A stretch of 64,000 bases of DNA from Vicinamibacterales bacterium (GCA_041394705.1 JAWKHS010000005.1:1-64000), one strand, 5' to 3'. Positions 16,900 through 27,122 are shown, counted from the first letter of the stretch. Notes: generated by a model not told the origin, from the sequence alone. Translations and numbers: made by a program.

Positions 16900-19737
16900 C
16901 TAGAAGCTGAGGCTGAAGCCCACCCGGATGATCCGCGGCGAGAGGATGTCGCGGGGCTGCAGGTAGGTCGAGCCCACGGCCGCGTTGTTGCTCACGACGG
17001 TGTCGGCGTTGGTGATGTTGAACATGTCGATCTGCGGGGTGAAGCTCCGCGTCCCGAAGTTGAACGGCCGCGCCAGGCGCAGGTCGAACATGGTGACGGC
17101 GTCGAAACGCTCGTCGCCGCGCTCGCTCAGGAACACGGTCTGGCTGGACCGGGTGAGCGACGTCCCGGCCGCGGTGGCCACGGCCCGCGACACCGAGAAG
17201 GTCGAGACGTACGGGTAGCCGCTGTTCGCGATCATCGAGCCGGCGAGCGAGATGTCGCCCGGCAGCCGGTAGCTGCCAGACAGCCGGAACGCCTTGGTCG
17301 AGTCGTTGCCGATGATGCCATCGGGGAACACCGTGAGGTTCGGATCGTTCAGGTCCGCCGTGGACGACTGGCCGCCGGTGGCGTTGACGCCGCCCGTGTT
17401 CTTGCCCAGGGTGAGGCCGGCCTGCATCTGCCACCGCGAGGAGAAGCGCTTGGTGGCCGTGAACTCGATGCCCTTGTACTCGGTGTCGAGATACGGCTCG
17501 TTGTTCCGGATGGTGTTGTTCGCCCCGACGAGCGTCCGGTCGAGGTTGTAGACCGTCGCGGTCGTCGGCTGCGGGTTGGACACGGTACCGCCGGGGCCGT
17601 TCGGCACGCTCACCGTGAAGGGGGTGTAGGCGCTGGTCGGCACCGCGACGTTGCGCTGCCCGATCTGGTCGCGGTTGGTCCGGTAGTAGAACATCGCGCC
17701 CACGCGCACGGCGCCCGGCAGCTGGGTCTCGACGCCGGCCGTCACCTCGTCGGAGTAGGGCCAGGCGATGCCATCGGCGTAGGAGAACCCGACGCCGCCG
17801 CTGAAGGCGCTGCACTGCGCCGGATTCACTTCAGATTCCTGGAAGATGCCGTCGCCGTTCGGATCGCTCCAGGGGCACGTGCGCGAGCCGTTCGACAGCG
17901 GGTTCACGCTGGTCACGCGGTCGATGCCCACCTGCTGCGCGTAGCGGCTGTAGCTGGCCTTGAGCGCGGTGCTGCCGGTGCCGGTCACGTCGTACGCCGC
18001 GCCAAGGCGCCACACGCCGCGGTTCTGGTTGATGACCTCGGTCTTCTCGATCGACTTCGCGGCCACGAAGCGGCCGGCCGGGTTCGACTGCTTCGGCAGC
18101 GTGCCCACGTAGCGATCCCACCGCGCGCCGAGGTTCAGGGTCAGGCGGTTCATCGACCACGCGTCCTGCACGAAGAAGCCGAGCACCTGCGCGACGTTCT
18201 TCGGGTTGGTCGGCGTGTTGAACTGGCGGATCTGCAGCGGCACGCCGTCGCGGTACTCCACGTAGTGGTCGCCGAGCACCGAGTACTGGGACTCGTAGTA
18301 CAGGCGCGCCCACTGCACGCCCCCCTTGAACAGGTGCTCGCCGCCGAGCCCGCTCGTGCTGTAGCTGAAGACGTTGTCGAACTGGTGGCGGGAGTTCGGC
18401 TGGTGGTCCTCACGCGTGGAGGCGAAGAACTCCTCGCCGCGCGTGGCGTCCACCTTCCGGATGTCGTTCGGGCCCACGCCGTCCTGGTAGGTGTAGTTCG
18501 TCTGGCCGTCCATGACGCTGAAGTTCGACTCGAACACCAGGCGGTTCCGGATGCCCGTGTACTTCGCCTGCGTGGTCTGCACCGGGTTGGTCTGGTGCAC
18601 CGACGCGATGTCCGGGATCCTGTTGTTGCTGTCGCGCCGGTGGCCGCGGATCTTGTCGTTCCACAGGTACGACGCCGACAGCTTGTTGTTCGGTGTCACC
18701 TGGGCGACGACCTTCCCCGAGTAGTTCTTCAGGGTGTTGTCGTCCAGCGCCTGCGATCCGTCCTCGTTCCGCGAGTTCACGAGCTTGTTGACGATCCAGC
18801 GCCGGATGGTGCCGTTGACCCACACCTTGTTCTGCACGAGGGCGCCGCCGCCAGACACGTTGAAGTCGTAGGTCTTCTTCGTGGGGTTGCCGAGGAACCC
18901 CGGGTTCTGCGCCTGCGTGGCGGCGAAGTTCTCGGACTGGAGGCTGTCGTCGGCGTAGGAGTAGCGGAGGTTGCCCCGCCACTGGTTCCCGCCGTCCTTG
19001 GTCACCATGTTGATGGACACGCCGCCGGCCAGCACCTCGGCCGGGATCGCCGAGGTCATGTAGTTGACCTCCTCGAACATGCCCTGGTCGTAGTAGATCA
19101 TGGTCGCGCCGCCGCCGCCGCCGGGCCAGTTCACGGTCGCGCCGTCGATGTTGTAGCTCACGTCGTTGGTGTTCGACCCGTGCGCCGACATGCTGCTCTG
19201 CTGCATGGACTGGGTGCCGCCCACGTCGTAGGTGCTCACCTGGACGCCGGGAATGAGCTTGGCCAGCGACCACGGATCGCGGCCCGTCGGCACGCCTTCC
19301 AGGATCTCCTGGCCCATCACCGTCTGCTGCAGGTTGGACCGGACGTCCACGGTGGGCGATTCGCCCGTCACCGTGATCGTCTCGCTCACCGAGCCCACTT
19401 CCAGGCGCGGCGAGATCGTCGCGACGAACGCGGCGCTGACCCGGACGTCGGCCCGGTCCACCGTCTTGAAGCCCTGGAGTTCGAACTTCACGTTGTAGGC
19501 GCCGGGCGCGAGCCGGTCGAAGCGGTACGCGCCGCCGGCGTCGGTCACGCGCGTGGTGGCCCCGCCGATGAGGCGCTCGCCGGTCAGCGTCACGGTGACG
19601 CCCGGAAGGACGGCGCCGCTCGTGTCGGCGACGGTGCCCGTGATCGACCCGGTCTGGACCTGGGCGGAGCCCGGCGCGGCGCCGAGCAGAAGGAGCGCAC
19701 ACGCAGCCAGCGCGGGGGCGACTCGACCAATTCTCAT
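16900..19737 (-). CDS. TonB-dependent receptor with carboxypeptidase-regulatory-like N-domain (copy 1)
   Basis: 945-residue outer-membrane receptor. The ATG at 19737 has AAGGAG 6 nt upstream and starts a signal peptide ending near GSAQ. The mature N-terminus is a CarboxypepD_reg-like beta domain (GSITGTVADTSGAVLPGVTV). A plug follows (VSETITVTGESPTVDVRSN...VPTGRDPWSLAKLIPGVQVS), then the 22-strand barrel ending in RVGFSLSF with the terminal Phe needed for BAM insertion. This Oar-like architecture is abundant in Acidobacteriota. No SusD partner or transporter lies beside it, so the ligand is unknown. It is a close paralogue of the gene at 20133. Confidence 0.93.
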   Translation of the reverse strand: MRIGRVAPALAACALLLLGAAPGSAQVQTGSITGTVADTSGAVLPGVTVTLTGERLIGGATTRVTDAGGAYRFDRLAPGAYNVKFELQGFKTVDRADVRVSAAFVATISPRLEVGSVSETITVTGESPTVDVRSNLQQTVMGQEILEGVPTGRDPWSLAKLIPGVQVSTYDVGGTQSMQQSSMSAHGSNTNDVSYNIDGATVNWPGGGGGATMIYYDQGMFEEVNYMTSAIPAEVLAGGVSINMVTKDGGNQWRGNLRYSYADDSLQSENFAATQAQNPGFLGNPTKKTYDFNVSGGGALVQNKVWVNGTIRRWIVNKLVNSRNEDGSQALDDNTLKNYSGKVVAQVTPNNKLSASYLWNDKIRGHRRDSNNRIPDIASVHQTNPVQTTQAKYTGIRNRLVFESNFSVMDGQTNYTYQDGVGPNDIRKVDATRGEEFFASTREDHQPNSRHQFDNVFSYSTSGLGGEHLFKGGVQWARLYYESQYSVLGDHYVEYRDGVPLQIRQFNTPTNPKNVAQVLGFFVQDAWSMNRLTLNLGARWDRYVGTLPKQSNPAGRFVAAKSIEKTEVINQNRGVWRLGAAYDVTGTGSTALKASYSRYAQQVGIDRVTSVNPLSNGSRTCPWSDPNGDGIFQESEVNPAQCSAFSGGVGFSYADGIAWPYSDEVTAGVETQLPGAVRVGAMFYYRTNRDQIGQRNVAVPTSAYTPFTVSVPNGPGGTVSNPQPTTATVYNLDRTLVGANNTIRNNEPYLDTEYKGIEFTATKRFSSRWQMQAGLTLGKNTGGVNATGGQSSTADLNDPNLTVFPDGIIGNDSTKAFRLSGSYRLPGDISLAGSMIANSGYPYVSTFSVSRAVATAAGTSLTRSSQTVFLSERGDERFDAVTMFDLRLARPFNFGTRSFTPQIDMFNITNADTVVSNNAAVGSTYLQPRDILSPRIIRVGFSLSF

Positions 19738-20132
19738 GTCATCTCCTTGTCCTGAACGGCGGCCGAGGCCGCTGCCGTCAGGCCCAACGCACGCGGCGCG
19801 AGCGCGCGCGGCCCGTGAACGACACGCCGGGGCTCCAGGACGGGGAGGGACCGCCGGCATCGTGCCCGTGAATGAAACCGCAACCGGGCGAACGGCGGTA
19901 TCGCGTGAGGACGGTATTTCGGCGGGAAGGCCGGCACTACGGTCGACGGTCATCGGACCCGGCCACCGGGGTCACGAGGCGCGGTGCGGCTGAGCCGTAG
20001 CGGGGCAGATGGCGCGAGCGCCGCAGGCCGCGGCCGGCCCGGGACTCGCGGTGACGGCGGGACACCCGTACAGACGACGGGCGCGGCGTCCGGAAGGACG
20101 GCCGCGCCCGGCGGGTCGAGGAGGACCTGGGT
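19738..20132. other. Spacer between the two TonB receptor genes
   Basis: No gene seen. A long hairpin with arms CGGGCGCGG (20078-20086) and CCGCGCCCG (20102-20110) and inner pairing lies 23 nt beyond the stop of the second receptor, probably marking its 3' end. The rest should contain the promoter and leader of copy 1, so the two receptors may be separately transcribed. I cannot name a promoter with confidence. Confidence 0.45.
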
Positions 20133-22964
20133 CTAGAAGTCCAGGCTGAAGCCGACGCGGATGATCCGGGGCGCGAGGATGTCCGCGGGCCGGAGGTAGG
20201 TGCCGCCGACCACGGCGTTGTTGCTCACCGTGGTGTCGGCGTTGGTGATGTTGAAGAAGTCGATCTGGGGCGTGAAGCTCCGCGAGCCGAAGCGAATCCG
20301 CTTGGAGAGCCGCAGGTCCAGCATCGTGACCGGATCGAACCGCTCGTCACCGCGCTCGCTGAGGAGCACGGTCTGGGTGGCGCGGGTCATCGTCACGCCG
20401 GCGGCCGCCGCCTGCGCGCGGGTCACCGACGCCGTGGACACGTACGGGTATCCGCTGTTCGAGACCAGCGAACCCGCGAACGTGACGTCCCACGGCAGGA
20501 CGTAGCTGCCCGACAGGCGGAACGCCACGGTGGAGTCGTTGCCGATGATGCCGTCGGGGAAGGTCGTGTTGTTGGGGTCGTTCAGATCCGCCGTGCCCGA
20601 CTGGCCGCCCGCGGTGTTGACGCCGCCGCGGTTGTTGCCGACGGTGAGACCGGCCACCATCTGCCAGCGGTCCGAGAAGCGCTTGTTCGCCGTGAACTCC
20701 ACGCCCTTGTAGTCCGTGTCCAGGTAGTCCTGGTTGTCGCGCAGGTTGTTCTGCGCGCTGGCGAGCGCCGAGCTGAGGTTGTAGACCGTCACCGTCACCG
20801 GCTTCGGGCTGGCGACGGTGCCTCCGGGGCCGTTGGGGATCGTGAGCTGGAACGGCGTGTAGGCGCTGGACGGCACGGCCGTGTTCGTCACGCCGAACTG
20901 CTTGCGGTTGGTGCGGTAGTAGAACATCGCGCCCACGCGGATCGAGCCGCTCAGCTGCTGCTCGACGCCGGCCGTGATCTCGTCCGAGTACGGCCAGTCC
21001 ACGCCGTCGGCGTAGAAGGTCGACACGCCGCCGCTGAAGGCGCCGCACGTGCCCTGCTCCGAGTCCTGGAACCTGCCGTCGCCGTTCGGGTCGGTCCACA
21101 CGCACGTGCGGCTGCCGGCGGTGAGCGGGTTCACGTTGGTCACGCGGTCGATGCCCGTCTGCAGGCCATAGCGGCTGTAAGACGCCTTCACGGCCGTGGA
21201 CCCGTTGCCCGTGACGTCGTAGGCGAGGCCGGTGCGCCACACGGCGATGCCCTGCTTGATGACGTCCTCCTGGGACACGCTGCGAGCGGGCGCGAACCGC
21301 GTCGCCGGCGCCGACTGGTCGGGCAGGATGCCCGTGTAGTGGTCGTAGCGCATGCCCAGGTTCAGGGTGAGGCGATTGATCGACCAGCTGTCCTGCAGGA
21401 AGAAGCCCAGCACGTGGGCGATGTTCTTCGAGTTCACGGGCGTGTTGAACTGGCGGACCTGCGCCGGCACGCCGTTGTTGTACTCGACGTAGTGATCGCC
21501 GCGCACCGAGTAGTCGGACTCGTAGTACAGCCGCCCGAACTGGACGCCGCCCTTGAACAGGTGCTCGCCGCCCTTGCTGGCGCTGTAGCTCAGGATGTTG
21601 TCGAACTGCGTCCGCGAGTTCGGCTGGTGCTCCTCACGCGTGGCGGCGTTGAACGCCGACGACGAGCCGTTGTCCACCTTGCGGATGGCGTCGGCCGGCG
21701 TGCCGTCCTGGTAGCCGTAGTTCGTCTGGCCGTTCATGACGCTGAAGTTCGACTCGAACACCAGGCGGTTCTTGATGCCCGTGTACTTCACCTGCGTCGT
21801 GGACGCCGGGTTGGTCTGCACGAGCGAGGCGATGTCCTCGACGAAGTTCGGCGGCGTGTCGCGGCGGTGGCCGCGGATCTTGTTGTTCCAGAGGTAGGAG
21901 ACCGTCAGCTTCTGGTTGGGCGTGAACTGCGCCACGGCCTTGCTCGAGTAGTTCTTCAGGTCGTTGTCGTCCAGCGCCTGGCTGCCGTCGGGGTTCCGGG
22001 CGTTCACGAGCTTGTTGACGACCCACTTGCGGTAGGTGCCGTTCACCCACAGGCGGTTCTGGATGAGGGCGCCGCCGCCGGAGAAGTTCAGGTCGTAGGT
22101 CTTCTTCGTCGGGTTGCCGAGGAAGGTCGGGTTCTCCTTCTGCGTCGCGGCGAAGTTCTCCGACTGCAGGCTGTCGTTGGCGAAGTTGCCGCGCAGGTTG
22201 CCCCGCCACTGGTTGCTGCCGATCTTGGTGACCATGTTGATGGACACGCCGCCGGCCAGCATCTCGGCCGGGATGGCCGAGGTCATGTAGTTGACCTCCT
22301 CGAACATCCCCTGGTCGTAGTAGAGCATCGTCGCGCCGCCGCCGCCGCCGGGCCAGTTCACGGTGGCGCCGTCGATGTTGTAGCTGACGTCGTTCGTGTT
22401 GGAGCCGTGCGACGAGAGGCTGCTCTGCTGCATCGACTGCGTGCCGCCCACGTCGTAGGTGCTCACCTGGACGCCGGGGATGATCTTGGCCAGCGACCAC
22501 GGATCGCGCCCGGTCGGCACGCCCTCGAGGATCTCCTGGTTCATCACCGTCTGCTGCACGTTGGACCGCACGTCGACGGTCGGCGAGTCGCCCGTCACCG
22601 TGATGGTCTCCGACAGGGCGCCCACCTCGAGCCGCGGCGAGATCGTCGCGACGAAGGCCGCGTTGATGCGGACGTCCGTGCGATCGACGGTCTTGAATCC
22701 CTCGAGCTCGAACTTGACGTTGTAGGCGCCCGGCACCAGCCGGTCGAAGCGGTACGTGCCGCTCGCGTCGGTCACCCGCGTCTCCGAGCCGCCAATCAGG
22801 CGCTCGCCGCTCAGGGTGACGGTGACGCCCGGCAGGACCGCGCCGCTCGTGTCGGCTACCGTTCCCGTGATCGACCCCGTCTGCACCTGGGCCTGGACCG
22901 CGGACACGGTCAGCAGCAGCATGGCCCAAGCCGTCAGCGCGGCTCCCAGTCGACGAATACTCAT
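20133..22964 (-). CDS. TonB-dependent receptor with carboxypeptidase-regulatory-like N-domain (copy 2)
   Basis: 943-residue paralogue of the receptor at 16900, matching it along the whole length. It has the same signal peptide layout (ATG 22964 with AAGGAG upstream), the same GSITGTVADTSGAVLPGVTV domain, the same plug segment (VPTGRDPWSLAKIIPGVQVS) and the C-terminus RVGFSLDF. Differences concentrate in loop stretches such as TPPNFVEDIASLVQTN and NGSSSAFNAATREEH, as expected of ligand-facing loops. A tandem duplication followed by divergence is the simplest history. Ligand unknown. Confidence 0.93.
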   Translation of the reverse strand: MSIRRLGAALTAWAMLLLTVSAVQAQVQTGSITGTVADTSGAVLPGVTVTLSGERLIGGSETRVTDASGTYRFDRLVPGAYNVKFELEGFKTVDRTDVRINAAFVATISPRLEVGALSETITVTGDSPTVDVRSNVQQTVMNQEILEGVPTGRDPWSLAKIIPGVQVSTYDVGGTQSMQQSSLSSHGSNTNDVSYNIDGATVNWPGGGGGATMLYYDQGMFEEVNYMTSAIPAEMLAGGVSINMVTKIGSNQWRGNLRGNFANDSLQSENFAATQKENPTFLGNPTKKTYDLNFSGGGALIQNRLWVNGTYRKWVVNKLVNARNPDGSQALDDNDLKNYSSKAVAQFTPNQKLTVSYLWNNKIRGHRRDTPPNFVEDIASLVQTNPASTTQVKYTGIKNRLVFESNFSVMNGQTNYGYQDGTPADAIRKVDNGSSSAFNAATREEHQPNSRTQFDNILSYSASKGGEHLFKGGVQFGRLYYESDYSVRGDHYVEYNNGVPAQVRQFNTPVNSKNIAHVLGFFLQDSWSINRLTLNLGMRYDHYTGILPDQSAPATRFAPARSVSQEDVIKQGIAVWRTGLAYDVTGNGSTAVKASYSRYGLQTGIDRVTNVNPLTAGSRTCVWTDPNGDGRFQDSEQGTCGAFSGGVSTFYADGVDWPYSDEITAGVEQQLSGSIRVGAMFYYRTNRKQFGVTNTAVPSSAYTPFQLTIPNGPGGTVASPKPVTVTVYNLSSALASAQNNLRDNQDYLDTDYKGVEFTANKRFSDRWQMVAGLTVGNNRGGVNTAGGQSGTADLNDPNNTTFPDGIIGNDSTVAFRLSGSYVLPWDVTFAGSLVSNSGYPYVSTASVTRAQAAAAGVTMTRATQTVLLSERGDERFDPVTMLDLRLSKRIRFGSRSFTPQIDFFNITNADTTVSNNAVVGGTYLRPADILAPRIIRVGFSLDF

Positions 22965-23122
22965 GTCCTCTCCTTCAGAGAAATACCGCCCATGCTGGCG
23001 TCGCATGGCGGGATCTCCCAAACAAACCGCACAACTTTAACGTAGGAACGCCTACCGGTCCAACGGCCGTGGATGTCAGGCTGCGCGGGGGGACGAATTG
23101 GGGGACGAGGTGCCCCGGCGGG

Positions 23123-24532
23123 TCAGAGCGCGTCGTCGTCGAAGCTCGGCAGGAGGCGTCCAGGCGTCCGGCGGGCCAGTTTCCGTTCGATCCGGGCCAG
23201 GCGGTGCTGGCTGCCGGCGCGCCTGGGGTCGTCCGGGGCCTCCCTGAGGCCCTCCAGGACGACGGCGCGGGCCGCCTCGAGGTCGCGTGCCCGGTGTTCG
23301 TGGTGGATGGCCAGGGCCTCGCGGGCCTCCCGGCGGAGGCGTCCGGGAGCGCCCCGCGTGGCCAGCAGCGCGCCCCACGAGGCGGCCGCGTGGTCCGGAC
23401 GTCCATCCCGCCGCTGCAGGAAGGCCAGCCGGCGGAGCGCCTCGGCCCGAAGGAGGGGGTCGCCCACGCCCAGCCCCTCGGCCGCCGCCCGCGCGTAACA
23501 GCCCTCGGCCCTGGCGGCATCGGCCAGCCGCTCGTACACCCGGCCCAGGCCCAGGCATTCCTGTCCGCGTTCGGTGGCCGCGGGCCCCTCGGCCACCAGC
23601 CGCGAGGCCCGGGCGCACACGAGCAGCGTGGACAGGAGGTCCAGCCGGTTGTGTTCCAGGACCGCCTCCAGCGGCTCGGCCCGTCCGTCCCTGGCGAACT
23701 GGAAGTAGCGCGCGGGGATCTCGGAGCCCGGCACGTCCCCCACGCGGTGCACGCCGGACAGCCTCCGTTCGAGGACGCCGAGCGTGCAGCTGGCCTCGTC
23801 CGGATCGGGGCCCGTCAGCACGGACCTGTCGCGCCAGAAGCGCCGGGCCGGGTGGAGGGCGTCCAGGTGCGGCAGCTCCGCCCAGGGCCACCGCAGCCGG
23901 TTGAACGCGAACCGCATCTCCAGCAGCGGCACGTCGAACGTGCGCCCGTTGAAGGTCACGAGCCACGTGCGGTCGGCCATCCACTCGGCCAGCGCGCCGA
24001 GTTGGGCGCGTTCGAACTCGAAGCCCGGCGCCAGGAACTGCCGGACGTGCACGCCGTCCCCGTCGAGACGGGCGCACCCGACCAGGAATGCCTGCGTCCC
24101 CGCGCCGCCCGCCAGGCCCGTGGTCTCGAGGTCGACGACGCACAGGCCATCGGGCGTTCCCAGGCCGGGCCCACCGCTCCCCGGCCACGCCGTGCCGAGG
24201 GCGCGAAGCCCGTCGGCGGTGCGCCGCAACCCGTGGACGATGTCCCCCACGCGCTGACGGCCGTGCCGCACGTCCGCGTCGTAGCGGCGGTCCACGACGA
24301 TGCAGAGCCCGTCGCCGCGGGTCTCGAGCGCGCCGCCGAGCGTCGCGGCCGCCCGGGCCGCGCGCGCCGCGCGGCTCTCGAGCCCTCCCGCGGGCTCGGA
24401 CGGATCGCCCCCCGGTCCGATCGCCGCCGGGTCGCGCGGCGGCCGCCCCCCGGCGTCCGGGTGGACGCGCGGCACCGCCGATCCGCCCACGACGGACCGC
24501 AGCCGATCGGCCAGGGAGGGCTTGAGCGCCAT
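23123..24532 (-). CDS. mrfB: DnaQ-like exonuclease, MrfB/YprB type
   Basis: 469 residues. The central RNase H-like (DEDD) exonuclease domain has GLCVVDLETTGLAGG (D-E of motif I), WLVTFNGRTFDVPLLEMRF (motif II) and LEAVLEHNRLDLLSTLLV (motif III with catalytic Asp). The C-terminal 120 residues are Ala/Arg-rich helical repeats resembling TPRs. The family partner of MrfA in mitomycin-C repair of Bacillus subtilis has this architecture. The ATG lies 2 nt after the helicase stop, a tight operon. Confidence 0.82.
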   Translation of the reverse strand: MALKPSLADRLRSVVGGSAVPRVHPDAGGRPPRDPAAIGPGGDPSEPAGGLESRAARAARAAATLGGALETRGDGLCIVVDRRYDADVRHGRQRVGDIVHGLRRTADGLRALGTAWPGSGGPGLGTPDGLCVVDLETTGLAGGAGTQAFLVGCARLDGDGVHVRQFLAPGFEFERAQLGALAEWMADRTWLVTFNGRTFDVPLLEMRFAFNRLRWPWAELPHLDALHPARRFWRDRSVLTGPDPDEASCTLGVLERRLSGVHRVGDVPGSEIPARYFQFARDGRAEPLEAVLEHNRLDLLSTLLVCARASRLVAEGPAATERGQECLGLGRVYERLADAARAEGCYARAAAEGLGVGDPLLRAEALRRLAFLQRRDGRPDHAAASWGALLATRGAPGRLRREAREALAIHHEHRARDLEAARAVVLEGLREAPDDPRRAGSQHRLARIERKLARRTPGRLLPSFDDDAL

Positions 24533-24534
24533 GG

Positions 24535-27051
24535 TCAGAACGGCACGTCGGCGTCGGCTTCGGCGGCCGGCAGCGCCGCCCCCGGCGCCGGCAGCGCGTC
24601 CGAGCCGCCCGTGGCACGGCCGGGCAGCCGCTCCGTGCCCAGCGCATCGAGGATCGCGAGCGCGACCCGCTTCGCGCGGGGACCGGTCTCGCCGATCGGC
24701 CCGACGCAGGTGGGACAGCCGTGGTCGCATTCGCAGCCGGCCACGAGTTCGTAGGTCCGCGCCAGGAGATCGCCGTGCATGCCGAAGAGCGGCGCCGAGA
24801 AGCCGATGCCGCCCGGGAAGGCATCGTACAGGAAGATCCGCGGCTCGTCCCCGAGGCTCTCGGGCACGGCGGTCCGGCCGCCGACCGGCCCCGTCTCGCC
24901 CTGGGCGTCGTCGCCCTGCCCGAAGGCGAGCCCCACGTCGCGGCCGTCGCACATGAGCAGCAGCGTCGCCACGTGCTTCATGGCGAAGCCGAGGCCCACC
25001 ACGCCGTCGCGCCGCTCGTCCTTCGAGTACGGCAGCGCCTGCATCACGGCCCGCGGGACCGACAGCCAGTAGGCGGTGGTGTGCATCTGCTGCTCCGGCA
25101 GATCCAGTTCGCCCGACCCCACGTTCTCGTTCGTGTAGAACTTGATCTTCTTGAACCCCACCACCCGCGACGACACGTGCACGTCGCCGTGGGTGGCCGT
25201 CTCGCCCGCGCCGGCCGCCACGTCGAGAATGGTGACCTTCGAGTACGAGATCGCGTCGGTGTAGTAGTCGCAGTCCACGGAGCGCACGTAGGCCTTGCGC
25301 CCGTCGAAGTCCAGCGTCTCCACCTGGAAGAGGCGCCCCTCCACCAGGTAGATGGCCTTGGGGTGCAGCGTGGACGGGCCGCTCGTGAAGTCCGTCTCCC
25401 CGATGACGCGCGCCTCACCGGTGACGTCCACGACGACGAAGTTGTCCGACGAGATCGACCGCAGGCTGATCGCGTCGGCGGGGTAGCTTTCGCTGGTCCA
25501 GTGCCACTGGCCGTCGTCCGGGGTCTCCTCGTCGCCCGAGAAGTGCACCAGGGCGTTCTCGCGCAGGATCTGCAGCACCTCCTGCACGTCCACGGCGCCG
25601 AAGGCGTCGGCGCCCGTGAACGGCAGCTCGAAGGCCGCGCACTTCACGTGGTCCACGAGGATGTGCAGGTTGTCGGGATTCACGAGCGCGTGCTCGGGCG
25701 AGGCGTCGAAGAAGTACGCCGGGTGCTTCACCACGAACTGGTCGATGGGCGCGGAGCTGGCCACCATCACCGCGGCCGATCGCGCGGTGCGCCGCCCGGC
25801 CCGGCCCGCGCGCTGCCAGGTGGCGGCGATGGTGCCGGGGTAGCCGGCCATGATCGACACGTCGAGCGCGCCGATGTCGATGCCGAGCTCCAGCGCGTTG
25901 GTGGAGACGACGCCCTTCACCGAGCCCTCGCGGAGGCCCTTCTCGATCTCGCGGCGCCTGAGCGGCAGGTACCCGCCGCGGTAGCCCCGGATCTGCTCGG
26001 ACATGCCGGGCACGGTCTCGAAGTCCTCCTTCAAGTACGTCGTGAGGATCTCGGTGGCCAGGCGGCTCTGGCAGAACACGATCACCTGCAGGTGCCGGCG
26101 CAGGAACTCCCCCGCCACCCGCCGCGCCTCGGCCAGGTACGAGCGGCGGATGCCCAGCTCGCGGTTGACCACCGGCGGGTTGACGAACACGAAGAACTTC
26201 TCGCCGCGCGGCGCGCCGCTCCTGGCGATGAGCGAGAAGGGACGCTCGGCGAGGCGCTCGGCCAGCTCGCGCGGGTTCGCGATGGTGGCCGACGAGCAGA
26301 TGAACTGCGGATCCGATCCGTAGTGGCGGGCGATCCGCTGGAGGCGCCGGAGGACGTTGCACAGGTGGCTGCCGAACACGCCGCGATAGGCGTGCAGCTC
26401 GTCGATGACCACGTAGCGGAGGTTCTCGAAGAGCTTCGCCCACCGCGGATGGTGCGGCAGCACACCCGCGTGCAGCATGTCGGGGTTCGTGAGCGCGATG
26501 TGCGCCCGCGCGCGAATGGTCTTCCTGGCGTCGGCCGGCGTGTCGCCGTCGTAGGTGTGCACGCCGATCGCCTCGCCGCCCGCCTCGGTGACGAGTGCCG
26601 TGAGCTCGTGAAGCTCCGCCATCTGGTCCTGCGCGAGCGCCTTGGTCGGGAAGAGGTACAGCGCGCGCGCCGCCGGGTCCTTCAGGATCGCGTCGAGGAC
26701 GGGCAGGTTGTAGCAGAGCGTCTTGCCCGACGCCGTCGGTGTGGTGACCACGATGTGCTCGCCGTTCGCCACGCGCGCGTACGCCTCGGCCTGGTGCGCG
26801 TACAGCTGGCGAAGGCCGCGCCGCTCGAGCGCCACCCGGAGCCGCGGATCCAGTCCGTCCGGAAACGGTGCGTACGTGGCCTCCACCGGCGGCAGCCGGC
26901 GGACGGCCGTGATCACGCCGTCGGGCGTATCGGGCCGTTCGAGCCACGGCCCGGGCGCGAGGTGTTCGAGGGCCCCGTGCAGCGCCTTGTCCTTGCGCTC
27001 GACGAGCGAGGTGGACGGCCCGGGAAGCGACGGCATCGGCGGTGCGGACAT
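24535..27051 (-). CDS. mrfA: DEAD/DEAH-type helicase with C-terminal DUF1998, MrfA/YprA family
   Basis: 838-residue superfamily 2 helicase. Walker A is TPTASGKT and the motif II box reads DELH (VVIDELHAY). SSATIANP is motif III, and the second RecA domain has ELGIDIGALDVSIMAGYPG and QRAGRAGRR. The C-terminal DUF1998 carries four clustered Cys (CECDHGCPTC) as in MrfA, where they bind metal. In B. subtilis MrfA with MrfB excises mitomycin-type damage independently of UvrABC. The ATG at 27051 was chosen as the first start after the intergenic repeat. Lhr-type helicases lack this Cys cluster. Confidence 0.9.
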   Translation of the reverse strand: MSAPPMPSLPGPSTSLVERKDKALHGALEHLAPGPWLERPDTPDGVITAVRRLPPVEATYAPFPDGLDPRLRVALERRGLRQLYAHQAEAYARVANGEHIVVTTPTASGKTLCYNLPVLDAILKDPAARALYLFPTKALAQDQMAELHELTALVTEAGGEAIGVHTYDGDTPADARKTIRARAHIALTNPDMLHAGVLPHHPRWAKLFENLRYVVIDELHAYRGVFGSHLCNVLRRLQRIARHYGSDPQFICSSATIANPRELAERLAERPFSLIARSGAPRGEKFFVFVNPPVVNRELGIRRSYLAEARRVAGEFLRRHLQVIVFCQSRLATEILTTYLKEDFETVPGMSEQIRGYRGGYLPLRRREIEKGLREGSVKGVVSTNALELGIDIGALDVSIMAGYPGTIAATWQRAGRAGRRTARSAAVMVASSAPIDQFVVKHPAYFFDASPEHALVNPDNLHILVDHVKCAAFELPFTGADAFGAVDVQEVLQILRENALVHFSGDEETPDDGQWHWTSESYPADAISLRSISSDNFVVVDVTGEARVIGETDFTSGPSTLHPKAIYLVEGRLFQVETLDFDGRKAYVRSVDCDYYTDAISYSKVTILDVAAGAGETATHGDVHVSSRVVGFKKIKFYTNENVGSGELDLPEQQMHTTAYWLSVPRAVMQALPYSKDERRDGVVGLGFAMKHVATLLLMCDGRDVGLAFGQGDDAQGETGPVGGRTAVPESLGDEPRIFLYDAFPGGIGFSAPLFGMHGDLLARTYELVAGCECDHGCPTCVGPIGETGPRAKRVALAILDALGTERLPGRATGGSDALPAPGAALPAAEADADVPF

Positions 27052-27122
27052 GTGCAGTCCTGGGGAGGCCCCGGCATCGTACTCGCCCAGACACAGACGA
27101 TCAACAGGCGAAAGTGCCTGAG

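Noticed and set aside
16576..19755. 1059-codon plus-strand frame opposite the first TonB receptor
   Set aside because: Antisense shadow rich in His/Arg/Val; the receptor on the other strand is intact.
16826..20110. Hairpins near the receptor stops as canonical intrinsic terminators
   Set aside because: Stems are good but no U-tract follows on the minus strand, so they are listed only as hairpins or weak terminators.
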